DNA of 64,000 bases from Streptomyces galbus (lineage in GTDB: Bacteria > Actinomycetota > Actinomycetes > Streptomycetales > Streptomycetaceae): assembly GCF_005280195.1 (NCBI RefSeq), contig NZ_SZPR01000031.1, forward strand, positions 159,080 through 223,079. Direction: 5' to 3'. The notes beneath the pieces are model-generated. The model was not told the origin of the DNA, did not search any database, and saw only the letters and a program-made list of their open reading frames with translations. The first letter of the stretch is position 1, and the number at the start of each line of letters is the position of its first letter. Below, piece by piece: positions 1-8,054 of the stretch. Made by a program: the position numbers and the translations under genes.

Positions 1-191
1 AAAAGCAACGTTGCAGAGCCTATGCCTTCATCTCTCGAAGTCAAGAGACGCTGAATGTGAGGTAACAGGCACTGGAAGGAGCCACTGTGTTCATTTCTTG
101 AATGAGTGAAGGGGGTGGGCCATGAGGCGGACCGCGCGGGTCCGGACAGGGCTCCGACAGTGACCAAGTGCCCGGGATGGGCGGCGGCTAA
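1..191. other. Intergenic segment left of smc
   Basis: No gene can be supported here. Bases 1 to about 110 are visibly poorer in G+C than the rest of the window, and each forward frame is closed by a stop codon within about 110 bases. This could be the 3' end of a gene beginning outside the window, or a remnant of imported DNA. The sequence alone does not decide. Confidence 0.4.
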
Positions 192-3100
192 CTAACGGAG
201 CCGCTGGCTGATGACCTTCGAGACGCCGTCGCCCTGCATGGACACGCCGTACAGCGCGTCGGCGACCTCCATCGTCCGCTTCTGGTGCGTGATCACGATG
301 AGCTGCGAGGACTCCTGGAGCTCCTGCATGATCCGGATCAGCCGCTGGAGGTTGGTGTCGTCGAGGGCGGCCTCGACCTCGTCCATCACGTAGAACGGGC
401 TGGGCCGGGCCTTGAAGATCGACACCAGCAGGGCGACCGCGGTCAGCGACCGCTCGCCGCCGGAGAGCAGGCTCAGCCGCTTGACCTTCTTCCCCGGCGG
501 GCGCGCCTCGACGTCCACGCCGGTGGTCAGCATGTTGTCCGGGTCGGTCAGCACCAGCCGGCCCTCGCCACCGGGGAACAGCCGGCCGAACACGCCCTCG
601 AACTCCCGGGCGGTGTCCCGGTAGGCCTCGGTGAAGACCTGCTCGACGCGCTCGTCGACCTCCTTCACCACCTGCAGCAGGTCGGCGCGCGTCTTCTTCA
701 GGTCCTCGAGCTGCTCGCTGAGAAACTGGTGGCGCTCCTCCAGCGCCGCGAACTCCTCCAGCGCCAGCGGGTTGACCTTGCCGAGCTGCTGGTACGCCCG
801 CTCGGCGGCGCGCAGCCGCTTCTCCTGCTCGGCCCGCACGAACGGGCGGGGCTGGTGGCGGGGGTGCCCGGGGTCCTCGGGCAGCTCCTCGCCCTCGGCG
901 GGCGGCGACGGCGGCACGAGCTGGTGGGGGCCGTACTCGGAGACGAGCCCCGCGGGCTCGACGCCCAGCTCCTCCAGGGCGCGGGTCTCGAGCTGCTCGA
1001 TCCTCAGCCGCTTCTCCGCGCCCAGCACCTCACCGCGGTGCACCGAGTCGGTGAGCTTGTCCAGCTCGGCCTTCAGGTCCCGGCCGGCGGTGCGGGCGGC
1101 GGCCAGCTCCTGCTCGCGGCGCGCCTTGGCGGCCTCGGCGGCGGCCCGCTCGCGCTCGGCGCGGGCGAGGGACACCTCCACGTGCGCGAGGAGCTGCCGG
1201 GCGCCGGAGGCGACGGCCCCCGCGACGGCCGCCTCGTGGCGCAGCCGCGCCCGGCGCTGCTCGGCCCGCGCGCGTGCCTCGCGTTCGGCGCGGGCGGCCC
1301 GGTCGAGGGAGTCCGCCCGGCCGGCCAGCCCCTTGACGCGTTCCTCGTGCGTACGGACCTGGAGGCGCGCCTCCATCTCGGTCTGGCGGGCGTTGGCGCC
1401 GTCGGCGGCGAGCCGGTCGCGCACCGAGGTGTCGGGCTCCTCCTCGACCGGCATCTCCTCGGCCACGGCGAGCCGTTCGGCCAGCTCCTCGACCTCTTCC
1501 AGCGCCCGGTCCAGCGCCTCCTGCGCCCGTGCGGCGGCGGCCGCGGACCGCTCGGCCTCACCGGCGGCGCCGCGCGCCTGCCCGGCGAGCCGGCCGAGCT
1601 GCTGGGCGACGGAGGACTTCTCCCGGTCGGCGGCCCGGCGCCGCTCCCCCAGCTCCTCGACGAGCGCGGCGGCCTCCCGGCGCCGCTCGGCCGCGGCTTG
1701 CTGGGCGGTGGTCAGCTCCTCGCACCGCACGGCCAGTTCGTCCAGTTCGGCGGCGGCCTCGTCGACCGACGCCTGCACCTCCAGCAGGCTCGGCGCCCCC
1801 GCGGACCCGCCGTGCGCGAAGTGCGCCCCGAGCAGGTCGCCCTCGGCGGTCACGGCGGTGAGGTCGGGCCGCGCGTGGACGAGGTCCTCGGCGTCCTCGA
1901 GGGTGCCGACGACGACGATCCCGCGCAGCAGGCGCCGTACGGCGGGCATCAGCTCGGCGGGGCCCCGCACGAGTCCGGCGGCCGGCCGGGCGCCGTCGGG
2001 CACCTGCTCCGCCAGGCCGGTCCGCGCTGGTTCCTCCGGAGCGCCGGTCAGGAGGAGGGTGGCGCGGCCCGCGTCCTCCTTGCGCAGGAGGCGGATGGCC
2101 TCGGCGGCCGCGCCCGGGCTGGTCACGGCGAGGGCGTCGGCCGCCGCGCCGAAGGCGGCCGCCAGGGCGGCCTCGTGCCCGGGGGCCACGCTCAGCAGCT
2201 CGGCGGCCGGGCCGAGCAGTCCGGTGAGGCGGTCGCGGGCGCCGAGCAGCGCGCCGGAGCCGTCCTTGCGTCGCAGGCCCAGGGCCAGGGCCTCGTGCCG
2301 GGCCTGGGTCGCCGCGCGCCTGCGTTCGGCCGCCGTGACCGCCTCGCGGGCGGCCGTCAGCGCGGCCTCGGCCCCGGCCAGCCGCCGCTTGGCGTCCTCG
2401 TGGCCGTCCGCCAGTTCCGCGTCGCCCGCGTCGAGGCCGTCGACCTCGGCCTGCAGGGCCTCGTACTCCTCTTGGGCGCGGGCGGCACGCTCCTGCGCCT
2501 CGTCCCGGGCGGCGGCCAGCCGCTCGATCTCGGCCTGCGCGGAGGCGGCGCGGGAGCGGGCCGCGCTGACCTGCCCGCCGAGGCGGGCCAGTCCTTCGCG
2601 GCGGTCGGCGAGGGCACGGGCCGCGTCTTTCAGGCGCCGCTCCTCGGCGGCGAGAGCGCCCTCCAGTTCGGCGCGGTGGGCGACCGTGTCGTCCAGCGCC
2701 CGCTGCGCCGCCTCCAGGGCGGCCTCCAGCTCGGCCTCCTGCTCCCGGACGCGGGCGGCCTCGCGCTCCATGTCCTCGGGGTCGCGGCCGCGCCGTTCCT
2801 CGGGCGGGGCGGAGGTGGCGCTCTTCACGCGCGCGTCGGCCAGGGAGATCGTGCCGCGCACGCGCTCGGCGAGCTGGGACAGCTCGTACCAGGTCTGCTG
2901 GGCGCGCTGCAGCCGGGGCGTGAGCCGGCGCACCTCGTCCTCCAGCAGCGCCTCGCGCTGGAGCGCCCTGCGCAGCTCCTGCTCGGCGGCCTCCTTGCGC
3001 TCCTTGAGGGCGGCCTCGTCGGCCACCTCGGCCTGCAGCGCCTCGCGCAGCCGGACGAGGTCGTCGGCGAGCAGGCGCAGGCGGGCGTCGCGCAGGTCGG

Positions 3101-3758
3101 CCTGGATGACGGCCGCCCTGCGGGCCACCGCGGCCTGGCGGCCCAGCGGCTTGAGCTGGCGGCGCAGCTCGTCGGTGAGGTCCTGCACGCGCGCGAGGTT
3201 GGCCTGCATCGCGTCCAGCTTGCGCAGCGCCTTCTCCTTGCGCCGGCGGTGCTTGAGGACGCCGGCCGCCTCCTCGATGAAGGCGCGGCGGCCCATGGGG
3301 TCGGCGTGCAGGACGGAGTCGAGCTGGCCCTGGCCGACGATGACGTGCATCTCGCGGCCGATGCCGGAGTCGGAGAGCAGTTCCTGGATGTCCAGCAGGC
3401 GGCAGGTGTCGCCGTTGATCTGGTACTCGCTGCCGCCGTTGCGGAACATGATCCGCGTGATGGTGACCTCGGCGTACTCGATGGGCAGCGCGCCGTCGGA
3501 GTTGTCGATGGTCAGGGACACCTCGGCGCGGCCCAGCGGGGGGCGGCCGGTGGTGCCGGCGAAGATGACGTCCTCCATCTTGCCGCCGCGCAGCGACTTG
3601 GCGCCCTGCTCGCCCATGACCCAGCTCAGCGCGTCCACGACGTTGGACTTGCCCGAGCCGTTGGGCCCGACGACGCAGGTGATCCCCGGCTCGAACCGGA
3701 GCGTGGTCGCCGACGCGAACGACTTGAAGCCGCGGAGGGTCAGGGCCTTGAGGTGCAC
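192..3758 (-). CDS. smc: Chromosome segregation protein Smc
   Basis: Smc is the ATPase arm of condensin. Two long coiled-coil proteins close with ScpA/ScpB around DNA and extrude loops that compact and segregate the chromosome. The 1188-residue length is typical. Walker A GPNGSGKS lies at residues 31-38, a Q-loop region follows, long charged coiled coils flank a hinge near the middle, the ABC signature LSGGE is at 1098-1102, and Walker B with the catalytic acid (MDE) is at 1126-1127. I chose the GTG at 3758 because it gives the family N-terminus VHLKALTLRGFKSF. The open frame runs 25 codons further upstream, but with an unrelated basic sequence. It is the last gene of a minus-strand group that includes the coiled-coil gene at 4030 and acylphosphatase, and a strong hairpin at 3923-3944 suggests it has its own promoter. 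Confidence 0.97.
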   Translation of the reverse strand: MHLKALTLRGFKSFASATTLRFEPGITCVVGPNGSGKSNVVDALSWVMGEQGAKSLRGGKMEDVIFAGTTGRPPLGRAEVSLTIDNSDGALPIEYAEVTITRIMFRNGGSEYQINGDTCRLLDIQELLSDSGIGREMHVIVGQGQLDSVLHADPMGRRAFIEEAAGVLKHRRRKEKALRKLDAMQANLARVQDLTDELRRQLKPLGRQAAVARRAAVIQADLRDARLRLLADDLVRLREALQAEVADEAALKERKEAAEQELRRALQREALLEDEVRRLTPRLQRAQQTWYELSQLAERVRGTISLADARVKSATSAPPEERRGRDPEDMEREAARVREQEAELEAALEAAQRALDDTVAHRAELEGALAAEERRLKDAARALADRREGLARLGGQVSAARSRAASAQAEIERLAAARDEAQERAARAQEEYEALQAEVDGLDAGDAELADGHEDAKRRLAGAEAALTAAREAVTAAERRRAATQARHEALALGLRRKDGSGALLGARDRLTGLLGPAAELLSVAPGHEAALAAAFGAAADALAVTSPGAAAEAIRLLRKEDAGRATLLLTGAPEEPARTGLAEQVPDGARPAAGLVRGPAELMPAVRRLLRGIVVVGTLEDAEDLVHARPDLTAVTAEGDLLGAHFAHGGSAGAPSLLEVQASVDEAAAELDELAVRCEELTTAQQAAAERRREAAALVEELGERRRAADREKSSVAQQLGRLAGQARGAAGEAERSAAAAARAQEALDRALEEVEELAERLAVAEEMPVEEEPDTSVRDRLAADGANARQTEMEARLQVRTHEERVKGLAGRADSLDRAARAEREARARAEQRRARLRHEAAVAGAVASGARQLLAHVEVSLARAERERAAAEAAKARREQELAAARTAGRDLKAELDKLTDSVHRGEVLGAEKRLRIEQLETRALEELGVEPAGLVSEYGPHQLVPPSPPAEGEELPEDPGHPRHQPRPFVRAEQEKRLRAAERAYQQLGKVNPLALEEFAALEERHQFLSEQLEDLKKTRADLLQVVKEVDERVEQVFTEAYRDTAREFEGVFGRLFPGGEGRLVLTDPDNMLTTGVDVEARPPGKKVKRLSLLSGGERSLTAVALLVSIFKARPSPFYVMDEVEAALDDTNLQRLIRIMQELQESSQLIVITHQKRTMEVADALYGVSMQGDGVSKVISQRLR

Positions 3759-3922
3759 GCCGCCGGACTCTACCTCCCGGGGGTGTCTCACTCCATGAAC
3801 CCGCGGTTTCACGCGTGAACGCGCAGGGCACACCCTTCGTTAACGAAGCTGAAGGGTGTGTGGAGCAGCGAAGTCCGGCGGGGGTGCGGCGGACGGCTCG
3901 AAGCGGAGACGGGGGCAGAAAG

Positions 3923-3944
3923 AAGGGACGCCGAAGCGTCCCTT
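3923..3944 (-). terminator. UUCG-capped intrinsic terminator
   Basis: A perfect 9-bp stem reads on the minus strand as AAGGGACGC-TTCG-GCGTCCCTT, followed by CTTTCT. The C(UUCG)G tetraloop is a classic very stable cap. It lies 86 bases past the stop of the small coiled-coil gene (4030-4233), which it probably terminates, upstream of smc. Confidence 0.75.
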
Positions 3945-4029
3945 GCAACTCTGACAACGAAGCGGTCCGACGCGGTTGATGACGGACATCCCAACCGCTG
4001 CGTGTGCTGTTGTGGAGCGGGTGCAGCGA

Positions 4030-4233
4030 TCAGGTGAGCGCAGGCTCCGCCTGGTGTGCGTCGATGCTCTGCACGATCCTGTCGTGAGAAGCGGCAGCCT
4101 GCAGGGCGTCCTTCTCCGCCTGGATCCGTCCGAGCTCGGATTCCAGGTCCTGGACGCGCTGCTGCAGCCGTCGCATCTCGGCGAGGAGTCGAGGGTCGGA
4201 GCCGCCGACGTAACCGAGAAGCGCCTTTGCCAT
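4030..4233 (-). CDS. Small coiled-coil protein, unknown function
   Basis: This encodes 67 residues starting MAKALLGYVGG. Residues 14-50 form a heptad-like helix (LLAEMRRLQQRVQDLESELGR and following) expected to make a coiled coil, and the C-terminal segment is short and polar. The ATG at 4233 is preceded by GGAGG ten bases upstream. I do not recognise a characterised family; from memory such short proteins sit upstream of smc in other Streptomyces. It has no signal peptide or membrane segment, so it is probably cytoplasmic and oligomeric. A link to Smc is suggested only by position, and the terminator at 3923-3944 argues against simple co-transcription. Confidence 0.75.
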   Translation of the reverse strand: MAKALLGYVGGSDPRLLAEMRRLQQRVQDLESELGRIQAEKDALQAAASHDRIVQSIDAHQAEPALT

Positions 4234-4612
4234 GATGGATGGTCCTCCACAATGAGTGACCGACCGAAGCGGTGTGGGTCGTGAGGGATATGCACCCGCG
4301 ATGCCTGGCAGGACCGTGTTGCTGCTGCCGTTCATCCATGCCAAACAGCTGGGTGCGCGGGGTGCTTTCAGCGTCTCACCAAAAAGTTTGACGGTCAACA
4401 CGATCACACCCCGTATTGGCGGGCGACCCGGCGTGCGCGGCCTGGAACGGCGGCGTGACGACTGCTGCGGGCCCCTCGGGGCGTGGCGATCATCCTGGCG
4501 TGCACGGTCCGGCGGCGCAAGCCTTTCTCGGCATCCACCTGCTCCTTTTCCCGGAGTCGGGCGTGCGCGCAGGGTGTCCGGGGGCGGGTGCGGCGCGGGC
4601 CGGGCGGCGGGC
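4234..4612. other. 379-base gene-free interval
   Basis: No convincing gene is visible between acylphosphatase and the small coiled-coil gene. An inverted repeat TTGAC-G-GTCAA at 4388-4398 sits in a slightly AT-richer patch (about 4370-4415). It lies about 155 bases upstream of the coiled-coil gene's start and could be part of that gene's promoter or operator. On the minus strand it offers a TTGACC hexamer at 4393-4398, but no good -10 at normal spacing. Confidence 0.35.
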
Positions 4613-4894
4613 TCAGCGGATGGCGAAGCCGTCGTAGCCGCCGCGGGGTGTGTCCCAGATCTCGGTGACGCCGTCCACGCGCCCGGGCGTGTCGTCACCC
4701 TGGAGCCAGGCCAGCAGGCCCTCGCAGCCCTCGCGCGGCCCCTCCGCGACCACCTGGACGCGGCCGTCGGCCAGATTGAGAGCAAAACCACTCAGTCCGC
4801 CGATCTCCAGCGCCTTGGCCCGCGTGAACCAGCGGAAACCCACTCCTTGGACCCGTCCGCGCACCCAGGCGACCAGCCGTGCATCCTCGCTCAT
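4613..4894 (-). CDS. acyP: Acylphosphatase
   Basis: This 93-residue protein is of standard acylphosphatase length. It hydrolyses the carboxyl-phosphate bond of acyl phosphates such as acetyl phosphate. The signature GRVQGVGFRWF at residues 13-23 contains the phosphate-binding loop and catalytic Arg21. Asn40 in GFALNLADG is the second catalytic residue. The final GFAIR matches the closing beta strand of the family. The start is an ATG at 4894. It is cytoplasmic and probably heads the minus-strand run leading to the coiled-coil gene and smc, though about 380 bases separate it from the next gene. Confidence 0.93.
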   Translation of the reverse strand: MSEDARLVAWVRGRVQGVGFRWFTRAKALEIGGLSGFALNLADGRVQVVAEGPREGCEGLLAWLQGDDTPGRVDGVTEIWDTPRGGYDGFAIR

Positions 4895-4986
4895 GGCTGC
4901 AACCTAACCGGCCGATGTCACGCGCGACACATCCTCCCCGGGCGTCATGCGGTACCGTCCCCACCCAATGAATCTCATATGAAACT

Positions 4987-5000
4987 CACTCGATCGAGTG
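4987..5000. promoter_or_regulatory. 14-bp perfect palindrome upstream of the CAP-domain gene
   Basis: CACTCGATCGAGTG is a perfect 14-base palindrome 88 bases before the ATG of the CAP-domain gene, in an AT-enriched stretch that also contains CATATG. Length and symmetry fit an operator for a dimeric regulator, or the loop-less core of an mRNA hairpin. No regulator is identified. Confidence 0.35.
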
Positions 5001-5087
5001 GGTCTGGTCGGCCATGAGGAGTCATTGACCGGAGGAGTCACTGACCGAGGGGCTCGGGTCGCCAGCAGGGACGAGGAAGGCCAGGAC

Positions 5088-6275
5088 ATGGGACGCCACC
5101 GACGCTCCGACGCCGGCCGCGCCGCCACGGGCCGCGCCACGGGGGTCACACAGCCGAAGGGCCCGTTCACGCGGAGCCACTCCCGGGGGGACTCGTACGG
5201 GAGCGAGGGCCCCACGCCGGGCATCGCGCCCTACCTGAACCCGGAGGCGTACGCCGAGGAGTACGCCAAGAGCCACGAGTACCTGTACGCCACGGACGAC
5301 AGCCGCGGTGAGGGGTACGGCGACGGCCCGCAGACCGCGGTGCTCGCGGGCGACGGGTTCGGCGGCGGTGACGGCGGGCGCGCGACCGGCGGCCACGGCG
5401 ACGACGGCTTCACGCCCGACCGCGGGGCCGGCCGCGGGCACCGCCGCAGGAAGCGGGCCGCGACACCGGTGAAGACCGGTCTGCTCGGCGTGTCCGCCGC
5501 GGTGGCCCTCGGCACGGTGGCCGTGGCCACCGGTGTGGTACCGGGTCTGGAGAACTACCAGCTCGGCGGGGGCACCAGCACCGGGGACAAGGTGCAGGCG
5601 GGCGGTGCGCCGACCAACTCGGCCTCCGAGCAGGGCGGCACGTCGGGCGCCGCCACCGAGGGCCGCGCCTCCGCGCCGACCAGCCGGGGTGGCGCGGGCC
5701 GCTCGGTCTCGCCGTCCGCCTCCGCGTCGGCCCCGGCCTCGGCGTCGGCCTCGCCGTCCGCGTCGCCCTCCGGGACGGCGTCCCGCGAGCCGTCGGCGAC
5801 GCCGTCGGCCAAGGAGCCGAAGCAGCCGGCGACGACTCCGTCCAGGACGGCCTCCAAGGCGCCGCAGCGGACCAGCGCCCCGGTCACCGTCTCGGCCGAG
5901 GCACAGGCCGCGGCCCAGGTGCTGAACCTCGTCAACGAGGAGCGGGCCAAGGTCGGGTGCAGCCCGGTGGCCGCGAACAGCGCGCTGGCCGACCTCGCGG
6001 CGCGGTTCAGCGACGACATGGCGGCCCGCGGCTTCTTCGACCACACGGACCCGGACGGCAAGACGCCGTGGGACCGCGCCTCGGCGGCCGGGATATCCGA
6101 CCTGGGCGGCGAGAACATAGCGCGCGGCCAGGCCGACGCGGCCGCCGTCATGGAGGCCTGGATGAACAGTCCCGGCCACCGCGCCAACATACTGAACTGC
6201 GACTTCAAGACCCTCGGAGTGGGCGTCCACATGGGCCCGGGCGGCCCGTGGTGGACCCAGGACTTCGGTTACTGA
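5088..6275 (+). CDS. Membrane-anchored CAP-domain (SCP/PR1-like) protein
   Basis: The protein has 395 residues. Residues 1-125 are polar and cytoplasmic, rich in Gly, Asp and Arg. One membrane segment at about 128-150 (LLGVSAAVALGTVAVATGVV) is preceded by an Arg/Lys cluster (RRRKR), giving N-in topology. A Ser/Ala/Pro-rich linker of roughly 100 residues, probably wall-spanning, leads to a CAP domain over the last ~125 residues. That domain shows the NEERAKVGC opening, FFDHTDPDG, GENIARG and SPGHRANIL motifs. CAP proteins are exported and some bind lipids or have enzymatic roles, so the exact activity is unknown. I chose the ATG at 5088 (AGGAAGG seven bases upstream) over an in-frame start 30 codons earlier. 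A perfect palindrome at 4987-5000 lies in the leader. Confidence 0.88.
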   Translation: MGRHRRSDAGRAATGRATGVTQPKGPFTRSHSRGDSYGSEGPTPGIAPYLNPEAYAEEYAKSHEYLYATDDSRGEGYGDGPQTAVLAGDGFGGGDGGRATGGHGDDGFTPDRGAGRGHRRRKRAATPVKTGLLGVSAAVALGTVAVATGVVPGLENYQLGGGTSTGDKVQAGGAPTNSASEQGGTSGAATEGRASAPTSRGGAGRSVSPSASASAPASASASPSASPSGTASREPSATPSAKEPKQPATTPSRTASKAPQRTSAPVTVSAEAQAAAQVLNLVNEERAKVGCSPVAANSALADLAARFSDDMAARGFFDHTDPDGKTPWDRASAAGISDLGGENIARGQADAAAVMEAWMNSPGHRANILNCDFKTLGVGVHMGPGGPWWTQDFGY

Positions 6276-6529
6276 GACAACCGCAGGTCAGGTCTTTCAC
6301 GGCAGGGTGATCCTGGTGGCCGGGTACTGCTCCGGGTGACGGGTCCTCGCGAAGGCGGCGGGTTCCACCGGTTCGGCATCGGCCTGCATGCGGTTCCTTC
6401 CAGGAGGCGCAGTCCTCCGGTTGTTTCTGACGCGATGGCAGTCACGACGACCGGTCAAGAGCGGCAGCCTTTCCAACCGTTTCCGATGGCTTGAACGCGA
6501 GGCTCCGCCCTGGCCATTTCCTTATTCCC
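6276..6529. other. Gene-free interval before the secreted-protein promoter
   Basis: No gene is visible. G+C falls gradually towards the right end, entering the lower-GC island that carries the next gene. No strong terminator hairpin for the CAP-domain gene was seen. Confidence 0.35.
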
Positions 6530-6558
6530 TTGAACCGGTCCGCACGGTCGGGTAGATT
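6530..6558 (+). promoter_or_regulatory. Sigma-70/HrdB-type promoter
   Basis: TTGAAC at 6530-6535, a 17-base spacer, then TAGATT at 6553-6558. This closely matches the vegetative consensus in an AT-richer patch. The predicted transcription start near 6565 gives a leader of about 58 bases for the small secreted protein at 6623. Confidence 0.6.
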
Positions 6559-6622
6559 TATGCACCGTGCCTTCGGTCACGCAACAGCGGGCTCCGAGTC
6601 GCACAAATAGGAATGGGGATTC

Positions 6623-7078
6623 GTGGCTATCATTTCATGGCGAAACGTGTCGGGTTTCGCGGCGGCAACTGCCGGGGCGCTCGCCCTTTCCGCCAGTCCA
6701 GCCTCTGCTGCGCCCACCTGGCAGCCCTGGGTGGCCCCTGCGAATTACCAGTGCGGGAACACGACGACGCACAGCGCTTCGGTGAACATCAAGATGCAGA
6801 CATGCATCATCAAGAACCCTTCCAGCAACTACTTCCAAGCCGTCGCCATCGTGGTGAACAATGCGTCGGTCAGCGTGAACCTCGAAGCGGCGGTGTTCCA
6901 GAATCCCAACACCACCAGCTCTGTTTATGACATCTGCCCCAATAAGGCCATCGCACCCAATACACGCGTGGCCTGCTTCGGTCGCACCATAGCCAATTCT
7001 GCGCCAGTGAAGGCGGACAGCTACATCACGCTGAACACCAATTACGGCGCATTCACCGATACGGCCACGTACAGGTGA
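6623..7078 (+). CDS. Small secreted protein with four cysteines, unknown function
   Basis: The protein has 151 residues. An N-terminal Sec signal (hydrophobic core at about 10-22, Ala-X-Ala before Ala-Pro near 29-31) would release a mature domain of about 120 residues. The mature part has four cysteines (44, 61, 105, 118), enough for two disulfides, and is rich in Asn, Thr and Val, suggesting a beta-sandwich. The GTG start follows an AGGAATGGGG purine stretch. I do not recognise the family. Codon choice (AAT, TCT, CCT, ATT) is less GC-biased than all neighbours, which fits recent acquisition or an unusual expression class. It has its own promoter at 6530 and a strong hairpin after it, so it is probably monocistronic and well expressed. 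Confidence 0.8.
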   Translation: MAIISWRNVSGFAAATAGALALSASPASAAPTWQPWVAPANYQCGNTTTHSASVNIKMQTCIIKNPSSNYFQAVAIVVNNASVSVNLEAAVFQNPNTTSSVYDICPNKAIAPNTRVACFGRTIANSAPVKADSYITLNTNYGAFTDTATYR

Positions 7079-7120
7079 TCAGGACCGCGGTGCTCGAATA
7101 ACCGTGGACCATGTGTGATC

Positions 7121-7157
7121 CGGACGCCTGACCCGAGCACCGGGGGTCAGGCGTCCG
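7121..7157. terminator. Strong bidirectional terminator hairpin
   Basis: Two perfect 14-base arms (CGGACGCCTGACCC and its complement) flank a 9-base loop, between the secreted-protein gene and the convergent flavodoxin gene. There is no clear U tract, as is common for Streptomyces terminators. Confidence 0.7.
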
Positions 7158-7366
7158 TCGCGTCTCCGGCGGCCTCGGTCCCGCCCTCGCCCTCGTCGTC
7201 CTCCTCCGGACCCAAGGGCCTCATCGCCGTGGCGCAGGAGCCGCTCCGCACCAGCCCGTCCCACATGCGTCTCCCCCGTCGTCGCCCGGCCGGTCGCCCG
7301 GCGTGGTGCGGCGGGCGGCCCCGACGGACCGTAACGGGCCGCGGCCGTTCCCGCGACGCGGTCTTT

Positions 7367-7948
7367 CTAGGCCGCCGCCCCGGCACGGAAGGCGGCTGCG
7401 GTACGGGCGACGCGGTGGCCGAGGTGTTCCGCCGTGGCGATGTCGGCCTTGTGGACGGCCTCCAGGCCCTCGTCGACGTTGGTCTGGGCGGCCGCGCCGG
7501 CGAAGACGCCGAGGCGGTTGAGGTCGTTCTCGGAGCCCTCGCTGCTGTTCCAGCCGGGGTGCAGGCCGAGGTTCACCCAGTGCATGCCGTGCTGGGCGGC
7601 GAGGATCTGGAAGAACTGCAGGGTGTGCAGCTTGTCCCCGCTCTTGGAACCGGAGTTGGTGAAGCCGGCCGCCAGCTTGTCCTTCCAGTCCTGGCCGGAC
7701 CAGCGCTTGGCGGTCGCCTCGGCGAAGACGTGGAAGGCGCCGGAGGCGGTGCCCATGTAGGTGGGTGAGCCGAACACGATGGCGTCCGAGGCGTCCAGCA
7801 GCGCCCACTGCTCCTCGGTGATCCCGTCCACCTTGATCAGGTGCACCTCGGCGCCGGCCTCGGCGGCACCGGCCCGCACGGCCTCGGCGAGGACGGCGGT
7901 GTGGCCGTAGCCGGAGTGGTAGGCGATGGAGACAACAGGGGTCGTCAT
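7367..7948 (-). CDS. Flavodoxin-like NAD(P)H:quinone oxidoreductase (WrbA/NAD(P)H-dependent FMN reductase type)
   Basis: This 193-residue flavodoxin fold probably binds FMN and reduces quinones or electrophiles by two electrons, which protects against one-electron redox cycling. The N-terminal strand and phosphate loop read VSIAYHSGYGHTAVLAEAV (residues 5-23), the FMN-binding loop FGSPTYMG is near 60, and the third FMN-contacting loop lies near GFTNSGS. The ATG at 7948 has AGGAG a few bases upstream; an in-frame extension of 39 codons lacks a binding site. It is divergent from an HxlR regulator, with a symmetrical operator between them (8001-8013). That is a common arrangement for quinone/aldehyde-responsive reductases, so regulation by that repressor is inferred. 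Confidence 0.88.
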   Translation of the reverse strand: MTTPVVSIAYHSGYGHTAVLAEAVRAGAAEAGAEVHLIKVDGITEEQWALLDASDAIVFGSPTYMGTASGAFHVFAEATAKRWSGQDWKDKLAAGFTNSGSKSGDKLHTLQFFQILAAQHGMHWVNLGLHPGWNSSEGSENDLNRLGVFAGAAAQTNVDEGLEAVHKADIATAEHLGHRVARTAAAFRAGAAA

Positions 7949-8000
7949 GGGGAAGCTCCTCACAGCGCAGCTCAACAGCGATGACGAAAGGAAAGCACTA

Positions 8001-8013
8001 ACTTTTAGAAAGT
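8001..8013. promoter_or_regulatory. Candidate HxlR operator
   Basis: ACTTT-TAG-AAAGT is a perfect 5-3-5 inverted repeat inside the 106-base divergent interval between the oxidoreductase and its HxlR-type regulator. Position and symmetry suit autoregulation plus control of the reductase. Confidence 0.5.
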
Positions 8014-8054
8014 GCAACCTGTCGGTTAGCGCTGCTTTCGCGTAGGCTGGGGCC

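Noticed and set aside
285..3818. Very long open frames opposite smc (and similarly opposite recG, the Hsp90/TPR genes, leuC, gltX, pccB and the GH3 gene)
   Set aside because: In very high G+C DNA the antisense of a real gene stays open. These frames have low-complexity Arg/Gly/Ala-rich products, no conserved motifs and no ribosome binding sites, while the opposite strand encodes recognisable proteins.
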